Part shown: in pieces, positions 16,040 through 24,134 of the stretch
How the letters are laid out: every line of letters starts with the position of its first letter
How positions within the stretch are numbered: position 1 is the first letter of the stretch
Source of the DNA: Nocardioides sp. Soil797
GTDB lineage: Bacteria; Actinomycetota; Actinomycetes; Propionibacteriales; Nocardioidaceae
Direction of reading: 5' to 3'
Assembly: GCA_001429555.1 (NCBI GenBank)
Contig: LMSR01000016.1
Span: 251,384 to 315,383, forward strand
DNA length: 64,000 nt
Notes under the pieces: model-generated
Seen by the model: only the letters and a program-made list of their open reading frames with translations
What the model was told of the DNA's origin: nothing
The model's database searches: none
Translations under genes and position numbers: made by a program

Positions 16040-17908
16040 ATGACGTTCGTGGAGATCGCCTTTCAGCTCATCGTGCTGGCCGTTGCCGGGCTGACCCTGA
16101 CCGGACTGGCCCAACGCCTGGACTTCCCGGCGCCGATGCTGCTGATCGCGGCGGGCATCGCGGCCAGCTTCATCCCGGTCGTGCCCGAGGTGCACCTGTC
16201 CCATGACGTCGTACTGCTCGGGCTGTTGCCGCCGCTGCTCTACAGCGCCGCGCTCACCACGTCGCTGGTCGACTTCAACGCCAATCGCGGCTCGATCCTG
16301 CTGCTCTCGATCGGCCTGGTCATCTTCACCACGGCGGGCGTCGCCCTCGTCGTACACCTGCTGCTGCCCGGGGTCTCGTGGCCGGCCGCGATCGCCATCG
16401 GTGCGGTGGTCGCGCCACCGGACGCGGTGGCGGCAACCGCGGTGGCCCGACGCATCGGCCTGCCCCGGCGGGTGGTCACGATCCTCGAGGGCGAGTCCCT
16501 GCTCAACGACGCCACGGCACTGGTCTCCCTGCGGATGGCGATCGCGGCGATGTCCGGCTCGGTGGCCTTCTACGAGGTGGGGGTGGACTTCCTGCGGGCC
16601 TCCGTCGGCGGCGTGTTCGTCGGACTGGTCGCGTTCTTCGTGGTGGCCAAGGTGCGCAGGAAGATCAACGACTCCCTGCTCGACACCGGCGTCTCGGTGG
16701 TCACTCCGTTCGCGGCCTACCTGCTCGCCGAGGAGTTCGAGGCGAGCGGCGTGATCGCGGTCGTGGTGGCCGGCCTGCTGCTCGGCCACAAGGCGCCCGT
16801 CCTGCAGAACGCCCAGTCACGCATCGCGGAGCGGATGAACTGGCGCACGATCGCCTTCGTCCTCGAGAACACGGTGTTCCTGCTGATCGGGCTGCAGGGG
16901 CGCTGGATCGTCCAGGACGTGATCGACAGCGAGTTGTCACTGGGCCGGGTGCTGCTGGTCTGCGGCGCCGCGCTGCTGGCCGTGATGGCGCTGCGGATGA
17001 TCTGGGTCTTCCCGGTCCGCTCGCTCCTGAACCTGCCACGCGCGGCTCGTCAGGGCGGTCACTGGACCAGCACCTTCGTCCTCGGCTGGGCTGGCATGCG
17101 CGGCGTGGTCACCCTGGCCGCGGCATTCCTGATCCCGGAGGAGACCACGCACCGCCCGATCCTGCTGCTGATCGCCTTCACCGTGGTGGCCGGCACCCTC
17201 TTCATCCAGGGGTTGTCGCTGCCGTGGGTGGCACGCCGGCTCAAGGTGCCGTCGCCCGATCCGGCGGAGGAGGCGCTGGCCCGGGCCACCCTGCTGCACC
17301 AGGCCACCGAGGCCGGGTTCGCGGTCGTCGATGACGACGAGGAGGACCCTCACGGCGCCATCGCCCTGATCAAGGCTCGCCTCGACCAGCGCAACTTCGC
17401 GGTCTGGGAGCAGCTCGGCAACCCCGACGGGGACCACGAGACCCCCAGTCAGACCTATGCTCGAATCAGGCTCTCGATGATCGAGGCCGAACGGGCCAAG
17501 GTGCTCGAGGTGCGCAGCAGTGGGCAGACCCCGCACACCGTGGTCCAGGAAGTGCTCACCATGCTGGACATCGAGGAGTCGATGATTGACGTGGCAACCG
17601 CAGACGGAGACCGGGTGCGTGCCACCCGCAGCGAGGCCCGGGCCACCGGCGCCCTGTGCGATGACCTGACCCGTGAGATCGAGGAGGTCGAGCCGCAGAC
17701 CCCGGACGGCTGCACCGGTTGTCTGGAGGAGGGGACGGCGTGGGTGCACCTGCGGATGTGTGTGGACTGCGGGTACGTCGGCTGCTGCGACTCCTCGCCC
17801 CGTCGACACGCCTCCGAACACTTCAAGGACAGCGGCCACCGAGTGATGCGATCGATCGAGCCGGGGGAGTCGTGGCGGTGGTGCTTCGTGCACCACGTCA
17901 CAGGCTGA
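16040..17908 (+). CDS. CPA1-type Na+/H+ antiporter with C-terminal UBP-type zinc finger
   Basis: A 622-residue protein. Residues 1 to about 410 form a monovalent cation:proton antiporter with about 12 hydrophobic helices and the active-site stretches APPDAVAATAVARRIGLPRR and ILEGESLLNDATALV. A cytoplasmic region follows. The last 65 or so residues form a UBP-type zinc finger: CTGCLEEGT, MCVDCGYVGCCDSS and HASEHFKDSGH provide the cysteine and histidine ligands. This domain binds ubiquitin C-termini in eukaryotes and occurs as a fusion in some bacterial transporters; its bacterial ligand is unknown. ATG at 16040 follows GGGGGAGA. Confidence 0.88.
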   Translation: MTFVEIAFQLIVLAVAGLTLTGLAQRLDFPAPMLLIAAGIAASFIPVVPEVHLSHDVVLLGLLPPLLYSAALTTSLVDFNANRGSILLLSIGLVIFTTAGVALVVHLLLPGVSWPAAIAIGAVVAPPDAVAATAVARRIGLPRRVVTILEGESLLNDATALVSLRMAIAAMSGSVAFYEVGVDFLRASVGGVFVGLVAFFVVAKVRRKINDSLLDTGVSVVTPFAAYLLAEEFEASGVIAVVVAGLLLGHKAPVLQNAQSRIAERMNWRTIAFVLENTVFLLIGLQGRWIVQDVIDSELSLGRVLLVCGAALLAVMALRMIWVFPVRSLLNLPRAARQGGHWTSTFVLGWAGMRGVVTLAAAFLIPEETTHRPILLLIAFTVVAGTLFIQGLSLPWVARRLKVPSPDPAEEALARATLLHQATEAGFAVVDDDEEDPHGAIALIKARLDQRNFAVWEQLGNPDGDHETPSQTYARIRLSMIEAERAKVLEVRSSGQTPHTVVQEVLTMLDIEESMIDVATADGDRVRATRSEARATGALCDDLTREIEEVEPQTPDGCTGCLEEGTAWVHLRMCVDCGYVGCCDSSPRRHASEHFKDSGHRVMRSIEPGESWRWCFVHHVTG

Positions 17909-17963
17909 ACCCGGCCGGTCACCGCCCGGTCAGGAAACTTTTGAGGAGAATTCTCGATTCGCC

Positions 17964-18038
17964 TTGTTCGCCCCCGCGAGGGCGCTATAGTTTTCAACGA
18001 CGCACCAACCGGGACCCGAGACCCGGTTGGTGCGTCGT
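17964..18038 (+). ncRNA. Candidate promoter with strong 5-prime hairpin transcript
   Basis: TTGTTC (17964-17969) and TATAGT (17986-17991) are spaced by 16 nt, the most consensus-like promoter I see in the window. The predicted start near 17998 coincides with a perfect 17-bp hairpin (17997-18013 pairing with 18022-18038, loop ACCCGAGA). No open frame follows before the MBL gene, which has its own leaderless promoter. It may be a small RNA or an early-terminated leader; it could also be only the antiporter's terminator. Confidence 0.35.
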
Positions 18039-18107
18039 GCATTTCAGGAGAGTCCTGCCCCCGGTCATCTGGCGGTCGTCTCCGGACGCCGAGTTCGGTG
18101 CGCGAAC

Positions 18108-18113
18108 TAGGAT
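18108..18113 (+). promoter_or_regulatory. Leaderless -10 box TAGGAT
   Basis: TAGGAT ends 6 nt before the ATG at 18120, and no ribosome binding site is seen, so the MBL hydrolase mRNA is probably leaderless. Confidence 0.5.
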
Positions 18114-18119
18114 CGAGAC

Positions 18120-18752
18120 ATGCGCATCACGAAGTTCGGCCATGCCTGCGTTCGCATCGAGGACGCCGGGCAGGCGATGGTCTTCGATCCGGGGATGTTC
18201 ACCGATCCCGAAGCCGTCGACGGGGCCACCGCCGTACTGATCACCCACGAGCACGCCGACCACTTCGACCCCGAGCGACTGCGTGCCACCGAGGCGCCGA
18301 TCTTCACGATCGACGCGGTGGCACGCAAGATCGCCGAGGAGGCGCCCGACCTGGCCGAACGCGTCACCGTGGTCGCTCCCGGTGAGGAGTTCCTGGCGGG
18401 ACTCCCGGCCCGAGCCGTCGGTGAACTCCATGCGGTCATCCACCCGGAGTACCCGCGGTTCCACAACAGTGGCTTCGTCGTGGGGGCCGGGGGCAAGCGG
18501 ATCTATCACCCGGGTGACGCGCTCACCCTGCCCGGTGAGGACGTCGACGTTCTCCTGGTGCCGTCGAGCGCGCCCTGGTTGAAGGTCTCCGAGGCGATCG
18601 ACTTCACCCGCGACGTGGGTGCGCCGGTGAACCTGGCGATCCATGACCGGATCTACACCGAAGCCGCGCACGCCATGCTCGAGGGCCACATGGGCAGGCT
18701 GCTGCCCGAGAGCCAGACCTACGTTCGTCGCGCGGACGGTGAGGACCTCTGA
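18120..18752 (+). CDS. MBL-fold metallo-hydrolase (UlaG/YtnP-like small form)
   Basis: A 210-residue metallo-beta-lactamase fold protein. The metal motif THEHADHFD is at about residues 41-49, with a further histidine in HPEYPRFHNSGFV, an aspartate in YHPGDAL and a last histidine in AIHDRIY. The N-terminus MRITKFGHACVRIE is typical of the UlaG-like branch. The substrate is not identifiable. It ends 20 nt before the convergent NmrA-like gene; a 10-nt palindrome CGTCATGACG (18758-18767) fills that gap. Confidence 0.87.
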   Translation: MRITKFGHACVRIEDAGQAMVFDPGMFTDPEAVDGATAVLITHEHADHFDPERLRATEAPIFTIDAVARKIAEEAPDLAERVTVVAPGEEFLAGLPARAVGELHAVIHPEYPRFHNSGFVVGAGGKRIYHPGDALTLPGEDVDVLLVPSSAPWLKVSEAIDFTRDVGAPVNLAIHDRIYTEAAHAMLEGHMGRLLPESQTYVRRADGEDL

Positions 18753-18771
18753 GTCGTCGTCATGACGGCGG

Positions 18772-19605
18772 TCAGTCCGCTCGGAGCGCCTGCTCGAGGG
18801 TGCGGGCCGGCTTGCCGAGGAGTCGGGCGACGTCATCGGTGACCTCGGCGACGGAGCCGTCGGCGATGGCCGTGTAGGTGCTCACCCACGCATCCAGCTG
18901 CCACTGCGCGACGTCGTACGACGCCCGGCGCGAGGCGTAGGCCTCGTCGACGCTCTCCTCGACGTAGCGCAGATCGCGACCGAGGGCGCGGCCCGCCCGG
19001 GAGGCGATCTGGTCGAGTCCGAGAGCCTCCGGTCCGGTGAGTTCATAGGCCGCCCCGGCGTGCTCGTCCGGCGAGCCAAGGACCACAGCGGCCACCTCGG
19101 CGACGTCGGCACGAGCCACCGCCGCGACCAGGCCTGACCCGGCGGGGCCACGGATCGCGCCCGACTCGTCGGCGAAGAGAGGCAGCACGTCGAGATAGAA
19201 GTTGTCTCGCAGCAGGGTGAACGCCATCCCCGAGGACCGGATCGCCGACTCGGCATCCCAGTGGTCGCGGCCCAGGGTGAAGGTGGCGTCGGCGGCGGCG
19301 CCGGCGAACGAGGTGTAGACGATGTGGCCGACGCCGGCCGAAGCGGCCGCCGCGATGAACGTGCGGTGCTCCTCGCGACGACTGGCCGACTCGGCGGCCG
19401 AGACCATGAACAGCACGTCGATGCCGTCGAGAGCACGGCGCGCGGCGTCAGGGTCGTCGTACGACGCGACGGCGACCTCGCTCCCCGCGATGGACGGCGC
19501 GCGGGATGCGTCGCGCACGACCAACCGCGGCGACTGGTCGGCGAGGAGGCGGGCGACCGCGCCGCCGACGGCGCCGGTGGATCCGGTGACTGCGATGTGT
19601 GTCAT
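18772..19605 (-). CDS. NmrA-like NAD(P)H-binding protein
   Basis: A 277-residue atypical short-chain dehydrogenase. The N-terminal dinucleotide motif is VTGSTGAVGGAVARLL (residues 5-20), followed by the VARADVAEVAAVVL and YELTGPEAL segments common in NmrA/azoreductase-like proteins. It may be an NAD(P)-dependent quinone reductase or a redox sensor. ATG at 19605 lies one base from the upstream merR stop, so the two are one operon. Convergent with the MBL hydrolase. Confidence 0.85.
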   Translation of the reverse strand: MTHIAVTGSTGAVGGAVARLLADQSPRLVVRDASRAPSIAGSEVAVASYDDPDAARRALDGIDVLFMVSAAESASRREEHRTFIAAAASAGVGHIVYTSFAGAAADATFTLGRDHWDAESAIRSSGMAFTLLRDNFYLDVLPLFADESGAIRGPAGSGLVAAVARADVAEVAAVVLGSPDEHAGAAYELTGPEALGLDQIASRAGRALGRDLRYVEESVDEAYASRRASYDVAQWQLDAWVSTYTAIADGSVAEVTDDVARLLGKPARTLEQALRAD

Positions 19606-19606
19606 G

Positions 19607-20014
19607 TCAGAAGCCTGCCACCAGGTCGTCGATGTGCGCGCGGAAGCGCGGGCACTGGGCGATGTCATGGGCCCGACAGTGCAGGGCGTGCTCGGTCATC
19701 GCGCGGGAGATCTGCATCTCCTCGATGGTCCGGTCGATCTCGGCGATGTGTCCCTCGAGCACGGCATGCCGGTCCGGTGCCTCGCTGTCCAGCAGCGTCG
19801 AGATCTGGTCGAGGCTCATCCCGGCCGCCTTGCTGCGTTGGATCACCGCGATGCGTACGACGTCCTCTCGGCCGTACCTGCGACGGTCCGCCGAGTCCCT
19901 CTCGGGGTTGATCAGGCCCACCGACTCCCAGTGCCGGAGCACGTTGGTGGGCAGGTCGAACCTCTCGGCGACCTGGCCGACGGACCACGGGCCGAATGAT
20001 GGACTTGACTTCAT
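19607..20014 (-). CDS. MerR family transcriptional regulator
   Basis: A 135-residue MerR-type activator. The N-terminal winged helix-turn-helix covers about residues 10-80 (WSVGQVAERFDLPTNVLRHW, then GLINPERDSADRRRYGREDV). A dimerisation helix follows and two cysteines sit near the C-terminus (HCRAHDIAQC). These could sense thiols or a metal, but there is no SoxR iron-sulfur motif. Its ATG lies inside a palindrome that sits exactly in a 19-nt promoter spacer, the arrangement used by MerR proteins. Confidence 0.9.
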   Translation of the reverse strand: MKSSPSFGPWSVGQVAERFDLPTNVLRHWESVGLINPERDSADRRRYGREDVVRIAVIQRSKAAGMSLDQISTLLDSEAPDRHAVLEGHIAEIDRTIEEMQISRAMTEHALHCRAHDIAQCPRFRAHIDDLVAGF

Positions 20015-20035
20015 GTTGACATGAAGTCACAGGCT
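20005..20035 (+). promoter_or_regulatory. MerR-type promoter with 19-nt spacer and operator palindrome
   Basis: TTGACT (20005-20010) and CAGGCT (20030-20035) are separated by exactly 19 nt. The spacer is almost wholly covered by a palindrome with perfect 11-bp arms TGACTTCATGT (20006-20016) and ACATGAAGTCA (20019-20029). MerR-family activators untwist such overlong promoters. It reads toward the reductase gene at 20066, and the merR start codon lies within the left arm on the opposite strand. Confidence 0.72.
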
Positions 20036-20065
20036 GGGTGCATCGTCAAGAGAAAGGCACCCAAC

Positions 20066-20965
20066 ATGTACGACGTGACCATCGTCGGCGGCGGACCCGC
20101 CGGTCTGCAGGCCGCCCTCACCCTGGGCCGGATGCACAAGAAGACCCTGCTGCTCGACTCCGGTGACTACCGCAACGGCCGAGTCGCCCACATGCACAAC
20201 TTCATCACCAACGACGGCAACCGGCCGGAGAAGTTCCGCGAGCAGGCACGTGCCGAGCTCTCGGCGTACGCAACGGTCGAGGTGCGTGACCTGGCCGCCA
20301 CCCACATCGGCCGCGACGGCGAGCGATTCGTCGTGACGACGGGGTGCGAGGAGATCCGGACCCGACTCGTCATCCTGGCCACCGGCGTGCGCGACGAGAT
20401 GCCTGCCACTCCCGGCCTGAACGAGATCTGGGGGGAGCTGGCCTTCACCTGCCCGTTCTGCCACGGTCACGAGCTGAGTGGCCGGGCGATCGGCGTGCTC
20501 GCCGGACCACCGGCGGTCATGCACGTTGCGGGACTGCTGTCCCCGATCGGCGAGTCGGTGAGCATCTTCACCGAAGGGGCCGAGCTGAGCAGCGACGAAG
20601 CCGCCCTGTTGGACTCCCTCGGTGCCACGGTCCACCAGCAGCCGGTCCTCGGCGTCACCCGCGTCGGGGACGAGGTCCGCGTCGACCTCGAAGGAGCCGA
20701 ACCGGTCACCGTCGCCGGGCTGTTCGTCGGGACCGGAACGTTCGAGCAGTCCGCGCCGTTCGCCGAGCAGCTCGGACTCGACCTGCTGGGCAGCGGTTGC
20801 ATCGAGGTCGACGACTTCGGTCGCACCTCGTCGTCAGGTGTCTTCGCGGCCGGTGACCTGGCCCACCGGTCGGCGTTCCCGATGCCGATGGCCTCCGTGC
20901 TCGGCGCTGCGGCGGCGGGTCAGCTGGCCGCGGTGGGCTGCGTGCAGCAGCTGATGGCGCACTGA
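20066..20965 (+). CDS. NAD(P)/FAD-dependent oxidoreductase, thioredoxin reductase-like
   Basis: A 299-residue flavoprotein. The FAD motif VGGGPAGLQAALTLGR is at residues 7-22. A CPFCHGHE motif near residue 131 provides the redox CxxC in the arrangement of thioredoxin reductase-like proteins, and the second FAD segment is GVFAAGDLAH near residue 266. The NADP-binding glycine motif is degenerate (GVLAGPPAV), so the electron donor is uncertain. ATG at 20066 follows GAGAAAGG. It is transcribed from the MerR-type promoter and is the likely main target of the divergent regulator. Confidence 0.87.
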   Translation: MYDVTIVGGGPAGLQAALTLGRMHKKTLLLDSGDYRNGRVAHMHNFITNDGNRPEKFREQARAELSAYATVEVRDLAATHIGRDGERFVVTTGCEEIRTRLVILATGVRDEMPATPGLNEIWGELAFTCPFCHGHELSGRAIGVLAGPPAVMHVAGLLSPIGESVSIFTEGAELSSDEAALLDSLGATVHQQPVLGVTRVGDEVRVDLEGAEPVTVAGLFVGTGTFEQSAPFAEQLGLDLLGSGCIEVDDFGRTSSSGVFAAGDLAHRSAFPMPMASVLGAAAAGQLAAVGCVQQLMAH

Positions 20966-21008
20966 ACCGCCGCGCACCGAAGGCCCAGCGTGTGCCGGCG
21001 TGAGGCGA

Positions 21009-21497
21009 TCAGCGGACCATCCGGCGCTCAAGGTCCCCGTCGTCGACCTGGGTCTGCCCGTCGAAGTGGAACCCCTGCCGCTCGTAGAACGCGATCGCGC
21101 GGGTGTTTCCGTCGAGCACCCAGAGGTACGCCGAGTGGTCGCCGATGCCGCGTCGCATCAGGGCATGCCCGACGCCTCGGCCGTAGACCCGGGCCCGCAC
21201 GTAGAGCGCCATCACCTCGAGGGTGCCCGAGCCGTCTCGTCCCGGCCCGGCGCTGAGGAATCCGATGAGGCCGTCGGCGTCCTCGGCGACCCACGTGGGG
21301 GTCTGCCCGATCCGGGCGCGCCAGTTCGCCACTCGCTCCTCGACCGGGGTGGCCCGGCGGGCGTCGAGGGCCGACCGGGGCATCAGGTCGGCGTACGCCT
21401 CGTCCCAGACGTCGAGGTGAAGGGCGGCCAGCGCAACGGCGTCGGTCACCTCTGCCGGACGGATGCCGTGGCCCTCGGGGTCGAGGTCTGGAGTCAC
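21009..21497 (-). CDS. GNAT family N-acetyltransferase
   Basis: A 162-residue acetyltransferase: GIRPAEVTDAVALAALHLDVW at the start, a central LEVMALYVRARVYGRGVGHALM acetyl-CoA loop and the C-terminal YLWVLDGNTRAIAFYERQGF signature. GTG at 21497 is chosen because it overlaps the menF stop by 4 nt (GTGA) and the longer frame upstream is arginine-rich shadow. It is co-transcribed with menF; a role in menaquinone synthesis is not implied. Confidence 0.85.
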   Translation of the reverse strand: MTPDLDPEGHGIRPAEVTDAVALAALHLDVWDEAYADLMPRSALDARRATPVEERVANWRARIGQTPTWVAEDADGLIGFLSAGPGRDGSGTLEVMALYVRARVYGRGVGHALMRRGIGDHSAYLWVLDGNTRAIAFYERQGFHFDGQTQVDDGDLERRMVR

Positions 21498-22741
21498 GTG
21501 GAGGCGGTGAGGGCGTCGCGCACGGGGATGAACTTCGCCTGCGACTCGGCGAGCTCGGCCTCGGGGTCGGAGTCCCCGACGATGCCGCAGCCGGCGAAGA
21601 GTCGCACGGTGGGGCCGTCGACGTGGGCCGAGCGCAAAGCGATGCCCCACTCGCCGTCGCCGCCGTCGTCGAGCCAGCCGACCGGGCCGGCGTACCGTCC
21701 CCGGTCCATGCCCTCGATCTCACCGATCATCGCCGTCGCCACGTCGGTGGGTGTCCCGCCGACTGCTGCGGAGGGATGCAGTGCAGCGGCCAGGTCGAGG
21801 GACGACACGCTCTCTGCGTCGTGCACGACGCCGGCCACGTCGGTTGCCAGGTGCATCACGTTGGGCAGGTGGAGCACGAACGGGGCCTCGGGAACGTTCA
21901 TCGACGAGCAGTGCGGCTCAAGCGCCTCGGCGACCGAGCGGACGGCGTACTCGTGCTCCTCGAGGTCCTTCGACGAGCGGGCCAGGGTGGCGGCCAGGGC
22001 GAGGTCGCGCTCGTCATCGCCGGTCCGCCGGATGGTGCCGGCCAGCACCCGCGAGGTGACCAGGCCACGTTCTCGCCGCACCAGCATCTCGGGGGTGGCC
22101 CCGAAGAGACCGTCGACATGGAAGGTCCAGCACATCGGATAGGACTCGGCGAGTCGGCGCAGCGGCCAGCGGACGTCGACGTCGGTGTCGGAGGTGGCGA
22201 TCAGGTCGCGGGCCAGCACGACCTTCTCGAGGTCGCCCCGGTTGATGCGCGCGACGGCATCGCCGACCACTGACATCCACTCGTCCCCGTTGCGGGAACC
22301 GTCGGCGAAGCTGACCGCCGGTGCTCCCGGGAGATCGGCGGGGCCGAGGTCGGGCGCGTCGCAGGCCACGGTCGTGATCCAGGCCAGGTCGCCACGCCGG
22401 CCGACGATGATGCGAGGGAGCACCAGGGTGGAGTCGCCGGGGTCGTCGGCGAAGCCGAAGCTGCCGAAGGCGACGGCGCCGGTGCCGGGTTCGTTGACCT
22501 CGTTGACGATGTCGAGGCGGGCCACGGTCTCGTCCCACCACTTGGCGGCATCGGAGAACCGGGTCGACCCGGAGGTGTGCACCTGCGCGGCGACTCCCCA
22601 GCCGACAAGGCCCTCGCCGCGACGGATCCAGCTGACGGGGGAGTCGTCGGGGACGACGTCGAGGAGTGCACCCACCACGTGGGGCTCGAGGCGTGCGGTG
22701 CGTACGACGATCCGCTCGCCGGATGCCTGTTCGGAGGTCAC
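21494..22741 (-). CDS. menF: Isochorismate synthase
   Basis: A 415-residue chorismate-utilising enzyme that makes isochorismate, the substrate of MenD. C-terminal signatures: DLEKVVLARDL, RVLAGTIRRTGD, SSKDLEEHEYAVR, LHPSAAVGGTPTDVA and YAGPVGWLDDGGDGEWGIAL, ending AGCGIVGDSDPEAEL. It starts at GTG 22741, 8 nt behind a TAGGCT box. EntC-type isochorismate synthase for siderophores is excluded only by context: the window is rich in men genes and has no siderophore genes. Confidence 0.9.
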   Translation of the reverse strand: MTSEQASGERIVVRTARLEPHVVGALLDVVPDDSPVSWIRRGEGLVGWGVAAQVHTSGSTRFSDAAKWWDETVARLDIVNEVNEPGTGAVAFGSFGFADDPGDSTLVLPRIIVGRRGDLAWITTVACDAPDLGPADLPGAPAVSFADGSRNGDEWMSVVGDAVARINRGDLEKVVLARDLIATSDTDVDVRWPLRRLAESYPMCWTFHVDGLFGATPEMLVRRERGLVTSRVLAGTIRRTGDDERDLALAATLARSSKDLEEHEYAVRSVAEALEPHCSSMNVPEAPFVLHLPNVMHLATDVAGVVHDAESVSSLDLAAALHPSAAVGGTPTDVATAMIGEIEGMDRGRYAGPVGWLDDGGDGEWGIALRSAHVDGPTVRLFAGCGIVGDSDPEAELAESQAKFIPVRDALTAST

Positions 22742-22749
22742 GAGGCGTC

Positions 22750-22755
22750 AGCCTA
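22750..22755 (-). promoter_or_regulatory. Leaderless -10 box TAGGCT for menF
   Basis: On the minus strand TAGGCT ends 8 nt before the GTG at 22741. The same hexamer precedes the small gene at 7726. Confidence 0.45.
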
Positions 22756-22762
22756 CGCCCCG

Positions 22763-22797
22763 TGACGGCCGGCCCGGTCGTTGCGGGCCGACCGTCA
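22763..22797 (-). terminator. Hairpin terminator after the L,D-transpeptidase gene
   Basis: Arms 22763-22776 and 22784-22797 pair at 13 of 14 positions (CGGCCCG/CGGGCCG core) with a 7-nt loop. It begins 12 nt past the transpeptidase stop and before the menF promoter, so it separates the two minus-strand transcripts. Confidence 0.65.
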
Positions 22798-22808
22798 TGG
22801 GAGCCGGG

Positions 22809-23933
22809 TCAGGACCAGTAGACGACGACCTTGTCGCCGACACTCACCTGGTCGAAGAGCCACGCGAGGCCGTCGTAGTCGCGCACGTTCACGCAACCGT
22901 GCGAGGCGCCGGCGTACCCCCGGGCCGCGAAGTCGGACGAGTAGTGCACGGCCTGGCCGCCGGAGAAGAACATCGAGAAGGGCATCGCCGAGCCGTACTC
23001 GTTGGACACGTGGTCGGCGTCCTTCCAGCCGACGTGGAAGGTGCCCTCTCGGGTCGGCGTGTTGTTCAGTGTGGAGCCGAACCGCACGTCGAGCGTCTTC
23101 AGCACCTTGCCGTCGACCACCCAGCGCAGCGTGTTGCTGGTCTTGTCGATGCACATCACGCGTCCGGTGGTGCAGCGCGGATCGAGCGCGGCGTTCGTCG
23201 CGGTGCCCGGATCGGGGGCGATGTTGTGCTTGGCGTCGTGCGTCGGAGTGCTGGTCATCTCGTGGAGGCGGTCCATCGTGCGCTGGTCGACCTCGCCGGT
23301 GACCGGGATCGCGCGCTTCTTCTGGAAGCCCTTGACGGCATCGACGGTCGCGGAGTCGTAGGTGCCGGTGACGAGGCCCGAGATCCACTGGATCGCCTTG
23401 AGACGGGCCTGGAGGTCGCGCACGTCCTCGCCACTGTCACCCGAGGAGAGGATGGCGGGACCAGGCTTGAGGATGTTGAACATCTGGTCATGGGTCGGCG
23501 TCTTCGTCAGCCCCACGAGCTTGTCCCACGACTTCTGGTTCATCACACCGGTGGCCTTGATGCCCCGCTTGGCCTGCCACCCGGACACCGCGTCCTTGGT
23601 GGCCTGGTCATAGACACCGGTGGTCTTCTCCGGCAGCCACTGCATCTGGAAGAGACGGTGCTGCAGCTCGCGCACCTGCTCGCCCTTGTCCCCGGGCTCC
23701 AGCACCGGTGACGGCTTGGCCGGCGGCGTGTCGTCGGCGGGCTCGTCCGCCTCGTCCCCTGAGCTCGACCGCGGGTCCCCGGTGGTGGGATGGGTGTCCT
23801 TGTCGGCCTGCCCGGACGACGCGGAGGAGGAGTCGTCGTTGAGGTGGCGCACGGCGATTCCGGCGCCGTAGGCGGTGGCCGACATCAGCACCAGCGCGAT
23901 CACGGTCAGGAAGAGAATGCGTAGGGCCCTCAT
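22809..23933 (-). CDS. L,D-transpeptidase with two peptidoglycan-binding domains
   Basis: A 374-residue exported cell-wall enzyme. An N-terminal membrane anchor or signal (LFLTVIALVLMSATAYGAG) is followed by a Ser/Asp-rich linker. Two PG_binding_1 domains follow, near residues 78-140 (EQVRELQHRL) and 165-228 (EDVRDLQARL). The YkuD catalytic domain comes last, with the motif SHGCVNVRDYD near residue 345; the cysteine is the nucleophile and forms 3-3 peptide cross-links. It stands alone between divergent or separately terminated men genes. Confidence 0.93.
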   Translation of the reverse strand: MRALRILFLTVIALVLMSATAYGAGIAVRHLNDDSSSASSGQADKDTHPTTGDPRSSSGDEADEPADDTPPAKPSPVLEPGDKGEQVRELQHRLFQMQWLPEKTTGVYDQATKDAVSGWQAKRGIKATGVMNQKSWDKLVGLTKTPTHDQMFNILKPGPAILSSGDSGEDVRDLQARLKAIQWISGLVTGTYDSATVDAVKGFQKKRAIPVTGEVDQRTMDRLHEMTSTPTHDAKHNIAPDPGTATNAALDPRCTTGRVMCIDKTSNTLRWVVDGKVLKTLDVRFGSTLNNTPTREGTFHVGWKDADHVSNEYGSAMPFSMFFSGGQAVHYSSDFAARGYAGASHGCVNVRDYDGLAWLFDQVSVGDKVVVYWS

Positions 23934-24121
23934 GAGAGTCCTCCAGGTTCCGGGGAAGTTTTTCCAGTGTCACAAGAGTTGACGCACGCATGGCGCATTT
24001 GGTTGCGATGAACTCGGCACTCACGCTCGGCCGTGACCGAGACGTGACCTACGGAGGCGGGTTCACCCGGGGTGCCACTCCTCACCGTCGACCTGTCAGG
24101 CGCGTGACCGGTGGTCACGCA

Positions 24122-24127
24122 TAGTGT
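24122..24127 (+). promoter_or_regulatory. Leaderless -10 box TAGTGT for menG
   Basis: TAGTGT ends 7 nt before the GTG at 24135 and no ribosome binding site is present. Confidence 0.5.
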
Positions 24128-24134
24128 GTGCCGC

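Noticed and set aside
17908..18119. 6C RNA
   Set aside because: The C-rich stretch near 17970 does not form the two stem-loops with six-C loops that define that RNA.
21494..22741. Siderophore-type isochorismate synthase (EntC)
   Set aside because: No siderophore genes nearby, and the window carries nearly all other menaquinone genes, so MenF is the simpler reading.
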